64,000 bases of DNA from Bacteroidia bacterium (GCA_030429205.1 JAUICZ010000002.1:124001-188000); one strand, 5' to 3'. Positions 52,452 through 61,698 are shown, counted from the stretch's first letter. The notes: generated by a model from the letters alone, not told the origin. A program made the numbers and translations.

Positions 52452-52964
52452 ATGAGTAAAGAGTATTTTCTACCCATAATAGAACGCATTAAGCTTGAGG
52501 AAGTCCAAAAATCTAATGACTTACACGCATATTACGACTTGTTATGCCAACCACTACATGCGGAGTTGTACAGAAGGCAGAATTTTTCTTTTTTCAACGA
52601 ATTGACTGAAGGACAACAACTGCTTATTTCTTACGATTATGTACAGAATCAGGTCTTGCAAGGTGGATTTATACAGTTTATCCAAAACGGTTATATAAGC
52701 TTACTAGCTCCTATGCCCGGCTGGTTAATTACGCTTGGGTTGAACGATATGGCACAAGTGATAGATGACGCCTTGAAAGCTTATGTTATCAATAGAGATG
52801 TTTTAGACAAAGAAACAACTGTTGAAGAGTTTGCAATGATGTACGAGCAGCTACCTGTGTTTACTGATATAGACAAGAGGTACGAAAGTTTACATGAGTC
52901 AACTATAAAAGCTCTTTTACAATATGCAACACATCATATACAAGAGTTTGCAGAAGTAATGTAA
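52452..52964 (+). CDS. DMP19-family (DUF4375) protein
   Basis: Protein of 170 residues, cytoplasmic. It carries the family core FNELTEGQQLLISYDYVQNQVLQGGFIQFIQNGY (about 50-83): a hydrophobic helix, then QGGFIQFI, followed by PMPGWLITLGLNDMAQVIDDAL and an acidic C-terminal half. DMP19 of Neisseria is an acidic DNA mimic that binds a regulator; many relatives in Bacteroidota have not been tested and may do something else. Divergent from the methyltransferase; abuts the CHU_C gene with no gap at its 3' end. Confidence 0.78.
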   Translation: MSKEYFLPIIERIKLEEVQKSNDLHAYYDLLCQPLHAELYRRQNFSFFNELTEGQQLLISYDYVQNQVLQGGFIQFIQNGYISLLAPMPGWLITLGLNDMAQVIDDALKAYVINRDVLDKETTVEEFAMMYEQLPVFTDIDKRYESLHESTIKALLQYATHHIQEFAEVM

Positions 52965-54650
52965 TTACCTGATCAATGTAATATCTCCTTTCAGTAACTC
53001 TTTTTGATAGGGTTGTTGTATAGTATTGTATTGGATAAGGTAATGGTAAACGCCTGCTTCTGCTGGCTGGTTATTATATTGCCCTTGCCATCTGGAGCTT
53101 AAGTCACTACTGGTAAATACTCTTTCTCCCCACCTGTTATAAATATTTAGTGAGAAATTCTGAATGTCACATTTCGGGTGCACTCCATAAGTATCGTTTA
53201 TACCGTCTGCATTTGGTGAAAATATTGTAGGTATAAAAAAACAATTCTTACACTGACTGATCTTTACAGAAATGCTATCGGTGTATACATTACATGCATC
53301 ACTTACATTTAATACGTATGTTCCACTTTCTTTAGGAGATATACAGCAATCTGTAGATCCATTACTCCAGCTATACGCTATAGCATGAGGGTAAACAGAC
53401 CCTATGTGAACTTCTTTTTCTTCACACACCTCAAAATCTTTACCGATATCTATACTGTTGATTAATGACTTTTGAACTAAGTGTATTGTATCCACGTATA
53501 GATTACAATCTTTTATTGAAGAGCACCATATTGTACCAAATTTGTCTGTATTAACATTTTGCGTTCTTCTGCCATTACTCCATTTGTAGTCAATTGCATT
53601 ACCTCTTGTGCTCAAGGTAGTATCGGGTGAGCAAGCAGTAATAGTTTTACTGCTATATATAGTGTCTTTTAAATAGCTGATATTAAAAGTATCTCTGACA
53701 ACATTACATCCGGAGAAAGCATTACTCCAGTAAATACCGGATGTGTTCACAAACGAACTGCTAGTGATTGCTGCATTACTCCAGGTGTATTGGCTTGCAC
53801 CTGTGTCACTGGAAGTGAGTTGCAGAGGGAAATCGTTAGGGTTACAAATAACTTCGGTATGACTATATGCTAATGTATCACATTGAGGTTTTTCAATTAC
53901 GGATACATCATCTAATAAATAGTAGCTATGATATGCAGTAAAAGGCGCAGGCGTTGTGGGGCTCACCTGTATTGAGGAGGGTACAGTGGTTCCGCTAAAG
54001 ACACCAATTGTTAACCATTCTTCACCGCCAACAGCAGTGTACTCACCTCTTATTTCCATCCAATTATTTAAATTGTCTATATATTGAGATGAAATCGATT
54101 TTAACGCTATGCTGGGTTGCCCCATAGGCGCAGTGCTTGAAACGGTTTGAAAATGGCTTAACACAGCTCCAATACTTTCCATACCTCTAATATTAGTAAC
54201 ATGTAGAGGGTCAATTCTAAATGTCAATCTTACAAAACAGCTTATTTCATATGTTTTTCCTGCTATAAGAGGATTTGTTAATTTGCATTCTACATATTCA
54301 GCATATGTGCTGGGCGGCATACTGAAATTCGGGCCAGCAGAGTAGGCTACTATTGCTGTGTAAGCATTTCCGCTGTGTGGTGGATGGTTGCCAAAGTAGT
54401 TGTTAGGTACAGATGCGTATATATTTCCGGAACAAGTATTGTAGTAATCAGGACTGTTAGGGACTGCAGAAATCCAGTCTTGTACTGTAGCTGAAAAAGG
54501 AGGAGTAGCTACCAATGGGCAAGCTATTTGACCAAAACTTGTAGGGCAGTTAGTGTAATTTTCAAAACCGGGGTTGGGGACAAGGTTTTGTCCGAAAAGC
54601 AATAAAGTGTGGTATGCCAGTAACGTGGTTGTAAGTAGAAGCTTTTTCAT
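52965..54650 (-). CDS. Large secreted T9SS substrate with gliding-motility-type C-terminal domain
   Basis: Protein of 561 residues from the ATG at 54650 (MKKLLLTTT; another ATG lies 11 codons upstream). Signal peptide ends LLFGQ. Residues about 20-260 are a carbohydrate-binding-like jelly roll (NLVPNPGFENYTNCP, YYLLDDVSV), 265-470 are several small Cys-containing Ig/PKD-like modules with repeated YTWSN/YKWSN/YSWSNG motifs, and the last 90 residues (IFSPNADGINDTYGV, NIYNRWGERVF, AGVYHYLIQY) are a CHU_C/type B T9SS sorting domain. It is exported by T9SS and attached to or released from the cell surface. The organism therefore carries T9SS. Adhesion or polymer binding inferred. Confidence 0.9.
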   Translation of the reverse strand: MKKLLLTTTLLAYHTLLLFGQNLVPNPGFENYTNCPTSFGQIACPLVATPPFSATVQDWISAVPNSPDYYNTCSGNIYASVPNNYFGNHPPHSGNAYTAIVAYSAGPNFSMPPSTYAEYVECKLTNPLIAGKTYEISCFVRLTFRIDPLHVTNIRGMESIGAVLSHFQTVSSTAPMGQPSIALKSISSQYIDNLNNWMEIRGEYTAVGGEEWLTIGVFSGTTVPSSIQVSPTTPAPFTAYHSYYLLDDVSVIEKPQCDTLAYSHTEVICNPNDFPLQLTSSDTGASQYTWSNAAITSSSFVNTSGIYWSNAFSGCNVVRDTFNISYLKDTIYSSKTITACSPDTTLSTRGNAIDYKWSNGRRTQNVNTDKFGTIWCSSIKDCNLYVDTIHLVQKSLINSIDIGKDFEVCEEKEVHIGSVYPHAIAYSWSNGSTDCCISPKESGTYVLNVSDACNVYTDSISVKISQCKNCFFIPTIFSPNADGINDTYGVHPKCDIQNFSLNIYNRWGERVFTSSDLSSRWQGQYNNQPAEAGVYHYLIQYNTIQQPYQKELLKGDITLIR

Positions 54651-54817
54651 AATGCAGCCGTTTAGACGGGCTAAAGTGTTCATTGGTTTGTATTTATCTG
54701 CGATACTACCGTATTATGACAATAATAATGTCACCCTCTTTGCGGTAAATTCAACAATTAAATAAAGTCTATTGATAGAAATAAGCTTAAAAAATTCCAT
54801 AATCAGTATTTCTGCCT

Positions 54818-54825
54818 TATTTTTG
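54818..54825 (+). promoter_or_regulatory. Candidate -7 box TATTTTTG upstream of pyrR
   Basis: Exact TAnnTTTG, 17 bases before the TTG start of pyrR. No good -33 box. Most likely promoter of the pyr unit. Confidence 0.38.
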
Positions 54826-54842
54826 AAGTAAATTCAGAGTAT

Positions 54843-55373
54843 TTGAAGACCCTGCTTAATCATAAACAACTCAATATTACATTGCAGCGGTTAGCTCACC
54901 AGCTGATAGAGAACCATCTTGATTTTAAGGATACTGTAATAATAGGAATTCAGCCTAGAGGGGTGCTATTGTCTGATAGAATAGCTGAATTAGTAAGGGG
55001 GTTAACAAAACAGCCTAACATATCATACGGTAAATTAGATATTACGTTCTACAGAGATGATATACATACCGGAAATGACATTCATCTACCCAATAAAACT
55101 GATATTGAATTCAGTATAGAAGGTAAGCATGTAATTCTAATAGATGATGTGCTACACACAGGCAGAACAATCCGTTCTGCTATGGATGCACTAATAGATT
55201 TTGGACGACCTGAAAGTGTGGAGTTGCTTGTTTTGATTGACAGAATATTTAGTAGAGAATTACCTATACAGCCAGACTATGTTGGTGAGGCTGTCGACAC
55301 CATCATCACACAAAAAGTAAAAGTATATTGGTCTGAAGAAGACAAGAAGGACGAAGTTGTACTTATTGATTAA
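54843..55373 (+). CDS. pyrR: Bifunctional pyr-operon regulator / uracil phosphoribosyltransferase PyrR
   Basis: Protein of 176 residues. PyrR binds pyr mRNA in response to UMP in Firmicutes and makes UMP from uracil and PRPP; a regulatory role in Bacteroidota is less clear. Signatures: VIIGIQPRGVLLSDRI (32-47) and the PRPP loop VILIDDVLHTGRTIR (97-111). The start is the TTG at 54843 (MKTLLNHKQLNITL): the next Met is at residue 114, and the N-terminal HKQLNITLQRLAHQLIEN is conserved in the family, so a non-ATG start is needed. 10 bases upstream of pyrB. Confidence 0.93.
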   Translation: MKTLLNHKQLNITLQRLAHQLIENHLDFKDTVIIGIQPRGVLLSDRIAELVRGLTKQPNISYGKLDITFYRDDIHTGNDIHLPNKTDIEFSIEGKHVILIDDVLHTGRTIRSAMDALIDFGRPESVELLVLIDRIFSRELPIQPDYVGEAVDTIITQKVKVYWSEEDKKDEVVLID

Positions 55374-55383
55374 AAGCGCATAA

Positions 55384-56316
55384 ATGTCGTTGACTGTAAA
55401 ACACTTACTGGGAATTAAAGAGCTGACTAAAGAGGATATCCAAACCATCTTTAAAACAGCTGATAATTTTAAACAAGTGTTGCAACGCCCTATTAAAAAA
55501 GTACCGTCGCTAAGGGATACGACTATTGCCAATGTATTTTTCGAAAACTCTACCCGTACCAAAATATCATTTGAACTTGCTGAAAAAAGATTAAGCGCTG
55601 ATGTTGTTAACTTTTCTGCATCAGGGTCTTCAGTCGCAAAAGGAGAGACGCTCATAGATACTGTCAATAACATACTTGCAATGAAAGTAGATATGGTCGT
55701 AATGAGGCATAGTGCCAGCGGTGCGCCTTGGTTCTTAGCTAAGCATATAGATGCATCAATTATAAACGCTGGTGATGGAGTAAACGAACACCCTACGCAA
55801 GCTTTGTTGGATGCTTTTTCTATGCGTGAGGTTCATGGAGATTTAAAAGGGAAAAGAGTAACAATAATAGGGGACATACTACACTCAAGAGTAGCACTGA
55901 GTAATATATTCTGCTTGACCAAATTAGGTGCTGAAGTAACAGTTGCAGGCCCACCTACCTTGATCCCGAAGCATATACAAGATTTGGGAGTAAGGGTTGA
56001 GTATGACGTTAAGAAAGCCTTAGAATGGTGTGAAATTGCTAATGTGTTGCGTATACAACTAGAACGCCAAAACAAACCTCTATTTTCAACTTTAAGAGAG
56101 TACTCTTTATACTATGGTATTAATAGAGATATGCTCGATGGATTAGAAAAAGACATTACGATTATGCACCCCGGCCCAATAAATAGAGGTGTAGAGATAA
56201 ACTCAGACGTAGCCGATAGTGATCAATCTATTATACTAGACCAGGTAGAAAACGGAGTTGCTATAAGGATGGCTGTACTTTATCTCTTGTCCGGAAAACG
56301 GGATTTAGTTGAATAA
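55384..56316 (+). CDS. pyrB: Aspartate carbamoyltransferase catalytic subunit
   Basis: Joins carbamoyl phosphate and aspartate, second step of pyrimidine synthesis. 310 residues. Motifs: FENSTRTKISFELAEKRL (53-70) binding carbamoyl phosphate, SGSSVAKGETLIDT, VMRHSASGAPW, NAGDGVNEHPTQALLDAFSM, IGDILHSRVALSN, and MHPGPINRGVEI near the end. It lacks a regulatory chain (pyrI) nearby. Downstream of pyrR in a two-gene unit. Its last 56 bases overlap the convergent GT39 gene. Confidence 0.97.
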   Translation: MSLTVKHLLGIKELTKEDIQTIFKTADNFKQVLQRPIKKVPSLRDTTIANVFFENSTRTKISFELAEKRLSADVVNFSASGSSVAKGETLIDTVNNILAMKVDMVVMRHSASGAPWFLAKHIDASIINAGDGVNEHPTQALLDAFSMREVHGDLKGKRVTIIGDILHSRVALSNIFCLTKLGAEVTVAGPPTLIPKHIQDLGVRVEYDVKKALEWCEIANVLRIQLERQNKPLFSTLREYSLYYGINRDMLDGLEKDITIMHPGPINRGVEINSDVADSDQSIILDQVENGVAIRMAVLYLLSGKRDLVE

Positions 56317-57790
56317 AATCAAAGTGCATTAATATGAAGTTTGCTTTGTATATGCTGTATCTGTTAAGCTCCGTGTTTATTTTACGATACCCTAACTCCT
56401 GTATTTTATTTACAAACGCCCCTTCACATAAATAAGTATCAACTATAACATATTGCTTACCCCATAACTTTCCGGTGACATTTACCCTGTTATATCTTTG
56501 TATGTACGATAGAAAAGAATATTCATTTTCTAGTTCGTTACATATACCTACGGTTTCATCTGTAGGTAAATATTGAGACATCATATTGATCTCTGAAATC
56601 ATTTCTTTATCTCGTCCTATTTGATTGACTTTTGAGCCTAGATATAATACTAAACCAATTGAAATAATTGCAGCTACTATTTTGAATATTTTAATTCGTT
56701 TGTGTCCAGAAGAGAGCTTTTCTGTTATTTGGTAAAAAAGAGGTGAGACTAATAATGAGATTGCCAGTACATAGTATGGCAGTGCGGGTAGTAGATAGAA
56801 ACCTCTTTGCTTTACACTAATGAGTATAGGTAAGGATCCTCCCAATCCAACCAATAAGAAGAACCATATGTTTTTATCCGTTTTGTTTAGTTTGGTGGGT
56901 GTTTTTATTAGTCGTGCTATAATAAATAGTATTATGCTAATAGCAATAGGAGCTATAAGCATTATTGCTAGGTCTAAAAACATTTGATATCGTCCCAGAC
57001 CATCATCAGTGATCTCCCTGCGGCCTTCCATAGCACAGAACAACTGCTCATCTAAATATCTATCAAAGTTGATTTGTGCATCTGTAAACAGATACAAAGC
57101 GATAAATACAAGAGATATAATAGCTGTTATTAATACGCTATATCCAATGTGTCTAAAAAAACTCTTTAATATTTTAGTTTCATATACTAGCCAGTACGCC
57201 ATTGGTATTCCTAACGGAAATGCTCCAACAGGACCTTTTGTTAATAATGCACAGCATGTAAATAAGGCTCCTAATATAAATAGGGGCGTTCTGTTTTTGG
57301 AGTTTCTTAATGCCTTGAAAAGTACGATAACGGCAATCAGGTCAAACATAGCCATCGTTGTATCAAGAATATTATTGGTATATGCCCAAGTAACGGTAGG
57401 TACTATAGACCACATGAGCACAGGTAATATATAGCTGTATTTAACATCATCAATACTATTCCACAATCTACGAATCAACAACACTGTAATAAGCCAAACA
57501 ACAAAACAATATAATTTTTCAACAAGGTAATGATCGCCCAATACTTTGAAAAATATAGACTCTATCCCAAACATTAAAGGAGGGTGTTCCGCAAAAAAAA
57601 CATCACTACGGAATATGGGAGCCCAGAAGCTACCTTTGCCAATTGCCAGGTTTCGAGAAATGGATGCATACGTAACGCCATCCAGGAACATGCCCTGAGG
57701 TACTAAACGATCCAGTATCAATGTTATAAGTAGTATAAATACAGTGATACTTATGGCTAACCGAGTATTGTCTCCACTAAGCTTTTTCAA
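56261..57790 (-). CDS. GT39/ArnT-like membrane glycosyltransferase
   Basis: Protein of 509 residues with about 11-12 membrane helices in the first 390 residues and a soluble C-terminal part. Features of the PMT/ArnT GT-C superfamily: a first extracytoplasmic loop with FLDGVTYASISRNLA (Asp37 as candidate catalytic acid, after TM1 at about 12-30), FAEHPPLMFG (67-76), and TKGPVGAFPLGIPMAYWLV. ArnT-type enzymes use polyprenyl-phosphate sugars to modify lipid A or other envelope targets. The 3' end overlaps pyrB by 56 bases on the other strand, the longest overlap in the window. Acceptor and donor unknown. Confidence 0.88.
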   Translation of the reverse strand: MKKLSGDNTRLAISITVFILLITLILDRLVPQGMFLDGVTYASISRNLAIGKGSFWAPIFRSDVFFAEHPPLMFGIESIFFKVLGDHYLVEKLYCFVVWLITVLLIRRLWNSIDDVKYSYILPVLMWSIVPTVTWAYTNNILDTTMAMFDLIAVIVLFKALRNSKNRTPLFILGALFTCCALLTKGPVGAFPLGIPMAYWLVYETKILKSFFRHIGYSVLITAIISLVFIALYLFTDAQINFDRYLDEQLFCAMEGRREITDDGLGRYQMFLDLAIMLIAPIAISIILFIIARLIKTPTKLNKTDKNIWFFLLVGLGGSLPILISVKQRGFYLLPALPYYVLAISLLVSPLFYQITEKLSSGHKRIKIFKIVAAIISIGLVLYLGSKVNQIGRDKEMISEINMMSQYLPTDETVGICNELENEYSFLSYIQRYNRVNVTGKLWGKQYVIVDTYLCEGAFVNKIQELGYRKINTELNRYSIYKANFILMHFDFIQLNPVFRTRDKVQPSL

Positions 57791-57887
57791 CTATAAATTA
57801 CTGATTACGAAGCATTAAATATATCACATTTACAATGAGAAATGATAAGTTTTTAAGGTTTATGCTTTTTACTTCTGTAGCAAACCA

Positions 57888-57895
57888 TATATTTG
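57888..57895 (+). promoter_or_regulatory. Candidate -7 box TATATTTG upstream of accD
   Basis: Exact TAnnTTTG, 50 bases before the accD ATG; T-rich bases at about 57866-57870 are a weak -33 candidate. Confidence 0.42.
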
Positions 57896-57945
57896 TACAT
57901 TCGTTTTGATTGTAATAGTGAGATTGTTTATTTAAAAAGAATATC

Positions 57946-58803
57946 ATGTCATCTACATGGTTCAAGCGTATTAAGAAAGGAATACTAACCAGCACGCACG
58001 AAAAGAAAGAGGCGCCTGACGGACTGTGGCATAAATGCCCGGAGTGTAAGAATACGCAAACCTCTAAGGAGCTTGAGGAGCAATTATATGTTTGCCCTAA
58101 GTGTAATTATCATAATCGCATTAATGCTAAAGAATACTTCTCATTTCTTTTTGATGAAGAGCCTGAGTTGTTATTTGAAAATATAGTACCAACAGATAAA
58201 CTGCAGTTTGTAGACTTGAAGCCATATCATGAGCGTTTAGATAAAGCTCAGGAAACTACAGGCTTGAAAGATGCAATGACCGTTGGCGTAGGTAAAGTAA
58301 ACGGAAAGGATCTTGTAGTAGCCTGTATGAATTTCAACTTTATTGGTGGTTCTATGGGGTCTGTAGTTGGTGAAAAAATAAGCAGAGGAATAGATCATGC
58401 TATCAAGCATAAAATGGCTTTTATGATCATCTCTAAATCTGGTGGTGCTCGCATGATGGAAAGCGCTTTTTCTCTGATGCAAATGGCCAAAACATCGGCT
58501 AAACTAACGCTACTGTCTAAAGCGCAGCTTCCTTATATTTCTTTAATGACAGATCCTACAACGGGTGGTGTTACAGCATCATATGCTATGTTGGGCGATA
58601 TTAATATAGCAGAACCTAAAGCACTAATAGGCTTTGCAGGTCCACGTGTTATTAAAGAGACTATCAAAAAAGACCTGCCTGATGGATTCCAGCGTTCAGA
58701 ATTTTTACTGGATCATGGTTTCTTAGATTTCATTGTAAGTAGACAAGACCTTAGAGATACGCTTTCTACTGCGATAGACTGGTTTTTAAAAGACAATAAA
58801 TAA
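57946..58803 (+). CDS. accD: Acetyl-CoA carboxylase carboxyltransferase beta subunit
   Basis: Beta chain of the ACC carboxyltransferase, which passes CO2 from biotin to acetyl-CoA to start fatty acid synthesis. 285 residues. N-terminal zinc ribbon with Cys31, Cys34, Cys50 and Cys53 ([16 protein letters not shown]), then the crotonase-like core: [83 protein letters not shown]. smpB begins 1 base after its stop, so the two are one unit. accA is elsewhere. Confidence 0.97.
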   Translation: MSSTWFKRIKKGILTSTHEKKEAPDGLWHKCPECKNTQTSKELEEQLYVCPKCNYHNRINAKEYFSFLFDEEPELLFENIVPTDKLQFVDLKPYHERLDKAQETTGLKDAMTVGVGKVNGKDLVVACMNFNFIGGSMGSVVGEKISRGIDHAIKHKMAFMIISKSGGARMMESAFSLMQMAKTSAKLTLLSKAQLPYISLMTDPTTGGVTASYAMLGDINIAEPKALIGFAGPRVIKETIKKDLPDGFQRSEFLLDHGFLDFIVSRQDLRDTLSTAIDWFLKDNK

Positions 58804-58804
58804 T

Positions 58805-59254
58805 TTGTCGAAACAGCAAGTATATATAAAGAATAAACCTGCCACATTTGAGTATGCTATAGATGATAAGCTTACAGCAGGTATTGTACTTACAGGTTCA
58901 GAGATAAAATCTGTAAGAGCAGGCAAGGTGAGTTTTAATGACAGTTATTGCTTTTTTCATAAAGGTGAACTATTGATAAAAAGCTTACATATTGCTGAAT
59001 ATGTAAATGCAGGCTATGCTGGTCACGACCCAACACGCGAACGGAAACTACTCTTGAATAAAAGAGAGCTCAATAAATGGGAACAAAAGCTAAAAACCAA
59101 AGGTTACACAATTGTTCCTCTTTCCATGTACATCAATGAAAACGGTTTTGCGAAATTAGACATTGGGCTAGGAAAGGGTAAAAAACAACACGATAAACGC
59201 GAGACAATCAAAAAACGAGATGTTGATCGTGAGATAAAGCGATATTTGAAATAG
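58805..59254 (+). CDS. smpB: tmRNA-binding protein SmpB
   Basis: Binds tmRNA and brings it to stalled ribosomes for trans-translation. 149 residues. Motifs: FEYAIDDKLTAGIVLTGSEIKSVRAGKVSFNDSYC, AEYVNAGYAGHDPTRERKLLLNKREL, a basic C-terminal helix GLGKGKKQHDKRETIKKRDVDREIKRYL (122-149). The start is the TTG at 58805 (MSKQQVYIKNKPATFEY); the first internal Met is near residue 107, so the non-ATG start is certain from the protein. It follows accD with one base between. Confidence 0.96.
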   Translation: MSKQQVYIKNKPATFEYAIDDKLTAGIVLTGSEIKSVRAGKVSFNDSYCFFHKGELLIKSLHIAEYVNAGYAGHDPTRERKLLLNKRELNKWEQKLKTKGYTIVPLSMYINENGFAKLDIGLGKGKKQHDKRETIKKRDVDREIKRYLK

Positions 59255-59256
59255 TT

Positions 59257-60585
59257 CTAGCTGACTTTTTCTTCGAATATAATACCGTATTCTTCTAACT
59301 CGGATAATACCGGCTTGTAAACTACAGGCATATTGGGTATATGCACACCAGCCGGTGGTGTAACTTTACCCATCATAACAAGCTTTGCAAGTATGGCCAT
59401 TGGTAACCCGACTGTTTTAGCCATAGCAGAGTATTGGTTTCCTTCACCTTTCAAAGTCATAGTACTGGTAAGTACTGTCTTTGTATTGTTACGATGTTGA
59501 TACTCTATTTCGTGTACCATTACTATCAGATCCTTATCTTCGTCTTTCAGCGCCCACTTTTTTAGCAATATGCTTAGTAATATTTCCGCAGAGGTCCTTT
59601 TTTTCGCTGTAATCGGTAACTCATCAAATACGCCCAACCATGACAGCTGCTTCATTATGGTACTATCGAGGTTTATATTCAATTTATTAGCTACTTGCGT
59701 CTCTATAGCTGTAGTATTATCAAAACCATTGCGTTCTATTAGCCAGGTTTTATTTGTGTCTGCTTTTACATTTATGGTGTCATCCGTTAAACCAAGTTCA
59801 ATAACAGCTTGCCAACCTTTACAAAAATCCGGGTAGCGTAACGTAGCACGAATGAAGGTGCTAACTTCCGGCAAGTCATATTGCTCCAGATAGCTTAAAC
59901 TATTTCTGTTAGGGTAGTATACCAAATCGCCTAACTCTTTTGAAACAGTTAGCTTTTTGGGGGCCGCAAACACTTCGTTATATGAAAGCTCTTGCACTTC
60001 GCCATCAACTAGGTGTTTGGCGCCCATATTGCCCGCCAGAACAATGTTTTTGGGATTCCAAGTAAACTTGTAGTGCCATGGATTATCATCGCTTTCTGGC
60101 GCTATAAGCCCGCCTGCATAAGATTTGAAAGATTTTACTGTTGCGGCAACCTTGTGTATACCATGTATCATGCTGCTAGCAGACATGTGATCTATCCCTG
60201 GATCTAACCCCATCTCACACATAAACATTAAACCCGCTTTTTTTGCTTGTTCATCCAGTTCCTTTATTTGGGGAGAAACATATGATGAGGTGATCAAGTG
60301 TTTTCTATACTCCAAACAGTCTTTTGCCAGGTGTATATGCAAATGAGGAGGCATTAACGATACTACAATGTCAGACCTCTTTACCAACTCAGTTCTGTCT
60401 TCATTATTAGTAATGTCAAGAACAACAGGTTCAGCATTTTTATGCCCCTGAGTTTTACCTATTATAGCTTCAATATTTGCATCTGCAACTATCAGTCGCC
60501 ATTTACAGGTAACGGAATGTTTAAGTAAATATTCAATCAGGTAAACAGAGGTTTTACCTGCACCTACTACAAGTATTGTTTGCAT
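59257..60585 (-). CDS. Saccharopine dehydrogenase-like NAD(P)-dependent oxidoreductase
   Basis: Protein of 442 residues with a Rossmann N-terminus (TILVVGAGKTSVYLIEYLL), VVLDITN, VVSLMPPHLHIHLAKDCLE, and MCEMGLDPGIDHMSA, the saccharopine reductase (Lys9) signature. The C-terminal half has SYAGGLIAPESDDNPWHYKFTWNP and ends MPVVYKPVLSELEEYGI. In eukaryotes Lys9-type enzymes act in lysine metabolism; bacterial homologues have variable roles, including carboxynorspermidine synthesis. Lysine or polyamine metabolism is the best guess. Stand-alone, two bases from the convergent smpB stop. Confidence 0.88.
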   Translation of the reverse strand: MQTILVVGAGKTSVYLIEYLLKHSVTCKWRLIVADANIEAIIGKTQGHKNAEPVVLDITNNEDRTELVKRSDIVVSLMPPHLHIHLAKDCLEYRKHLITSSYVSPQIKELDEQAKKAGLMFMCEMGLDPGIDHMSASSMIHGIHKVAATVKSFKSYAGGLIAPESDDNPWHYKFTWNPKNIVLAGNMGAKHLVDGEVQELSYNEVFAAPKKLTVSKELGDLVYYPNRNSLSYLEQYDLPEVSTFIRATLRYPDFCKGWQAVIELGLTDDTINVKADTNKTWLIERNGFDNTTAIETQVANKLNINLDSTIMKQLSWLGVFDELPITAKKRTSAEILLSILLKKWALKDEDKDLIVMVHEIEYQHRNNTKTVLTSTMTLKGEGNQYSAMAKTVGLPMAILAKLVMMGKVTPPAGVHIPNMPVVYKPVLSELEEYGIIFEEKVS

Positions 60586-60748
60586 AATTTTGAGCTAAGA
60601 GTATTAAGGTTCAGAATCAAATGTACTATTAAGGCAATGATTTATCCCACTAGTTTGCCTATTTTTTTGTTAGTATGTTCTTAAATATCATATAGTTATG
60701 ATGGTGGATGGCTTTTAGTATATTCACAAAGCAATAAAAACAGCACCT

Positions 60749-61210
60749 ATGAAAAGAATAGAAATCATGCTGGTAGGCTTAATGGTAATCGCTTTGATAA
60801 TGAAAGTATATCATTTGCCTGGAGCTGGTATCTTACTAACAGCAGCATCTTTATCTCTTGCGTTTATTTATGCTTTATTGGGTGTTACTAACTTTGATGA
60901 AATAAGTATTAAAAGAATATTTCAACAAAAACTAGATATTTCGATCAATAATAAAGATCAATTACTTGGATTTGTTACAGGCATGAGTTTATCTGTCGGT
61001 GTAATATCTATCTTATTTAAAGTTCAGCATTGGCCCAGCTCAAATATGATGCTTCTGGCAAGCATGCTCACATTAGCAATCATATCGATTATTTTGGCTA
61101 GGTTTTATGTGAATAAGAAGGACATTAAGTATCTAAACATTTTTCAACGAGCAATTGCAGTGATATGCATATTGGGGGTATTATGGTTTAGTAAAAGTGC
61201 AATCGTGTAA
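60749..61210 (+). CDS. Small four-helix membrane protein with GldL-like motifs
   Basis: Protein of 153 residues with about four to five membrane segments (6-19, 27-46, 72-93, 100-117, 129-147). Two similar motifs, MKVYHLPGAGILLTA and FKVQHWPSSNMMLLA, sit at the ends of segments 1 and 3; GldL of the T9SS motor has a comparable KxxHWPGA motif near its first helix. The protein lacks the long cytoplasmic and periplasmic domain of GldL, so it is a relative of that membrane unit only. Function unknown. The thioesterase gene begins one base after its stop. Confidence 0.68.
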   Translation: MKRIEIMLVGLMVIALIMKVYHLPGAGILLTAASLSLAFIYALLGVTNFDEISIKRIFQQKLDISINNKDQLLGFVTGMSLSVGVISILFKVQHWPSSNMMLLASMLTLAIISIILARFYVNKKDIKYLNIFQRAIAVICILGVLWFSKSAIV

Positions 61211-61211
61211 T

Positions 61212-61637
61212 ATGAGTATTTGGAAAGAACTAGTCTCTTTAAAGTCTATCAATGAATTGTCTGCTAATACTTTGGCAGAGGTGTTAAATATAGAATTTAC
61301 AGAGCTGGGTATTGATTACCTAAAAGCTACTATGCCTGTAAACAAAACAGTTCATCAGCCTTATGGATTATTACATGGAGGGGCATCTGCTGCATTAGCA
61401 GAAACAGTTGGTAGTGTAGCCTCTTCTCTATGTATTGATAATGATAAGCAGATTTGTGTGGGTATCGAGATCAATTGTAACCATATCAGGGGAAAGAAAT
61501 CGGGTATCGTTACAGCTATAGCTAAACCTTTACACATAGGTTCTACAACCCATGTTTGGGATATAAAAATCAACGACGAACGTGATAAATTGATTTGTAT
61601 AAGCAGGCTTACGGTAGCGATACTGAAAAAGCCCTAA
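61212..61637 (+). CDS. PaaI/MenI-like hotdog thioesterase
   Basis: Hotdog-fold acyl-CoA thioesterase of 141 residues, starting at the ATG at 61212 (MSIWKELVS). Motifs: FTELGIDYLKATMPV, and HQPYGLLHGGASAALAETVGS (about 52-72), with the HGG turn and the catalytic Glu and His of the PaaI/MenI group, then GIEINCNHIRGKKSGIVTA. It hydrolyses an aromatic or acyl-CoA; the closest known activity is 1,4-dihydroxy-2-naphthoyl-CoA hydrolase of menaquinone synthesis (MenI), but no men gene is near. One base after the GldL-like gene. Followed by a palindrome and then gyrA. Confidence 0.88.
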   Translation: MSIWKELVSLKSINELSANTLAEVLNIEFTELGIDYLKATMPVNKTVHQPYGLLHGGASAALAETVGSVASSLCIDNDKQICVGIEINCNHIRGKKSGIVTAIAKPLHIGSTTHVWDIKINDERDKLICISRLTVAILKKP

Positions 61638-61651
61638 ATACTACTGTTAAA

Positions 61652-61668
61652 ATACACATGATGTGTAT
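61652..61668. promoter_or_regulatory. Perfect palindrome ATACACAT-G-ATGTGTAT upstream of gyrA
   Basis: Eight-base arms around one central G, followed by ATTTTTAG. As a terminator of the thioesterase gene it is AT-rich but plausible; as an operator it would sit just upstream of the gyrA promoter match. Confidence 0.4.
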
Positions 61669-61698
61669 ATTTTTAGCCTATTTCAGGTAGGATTTTGC

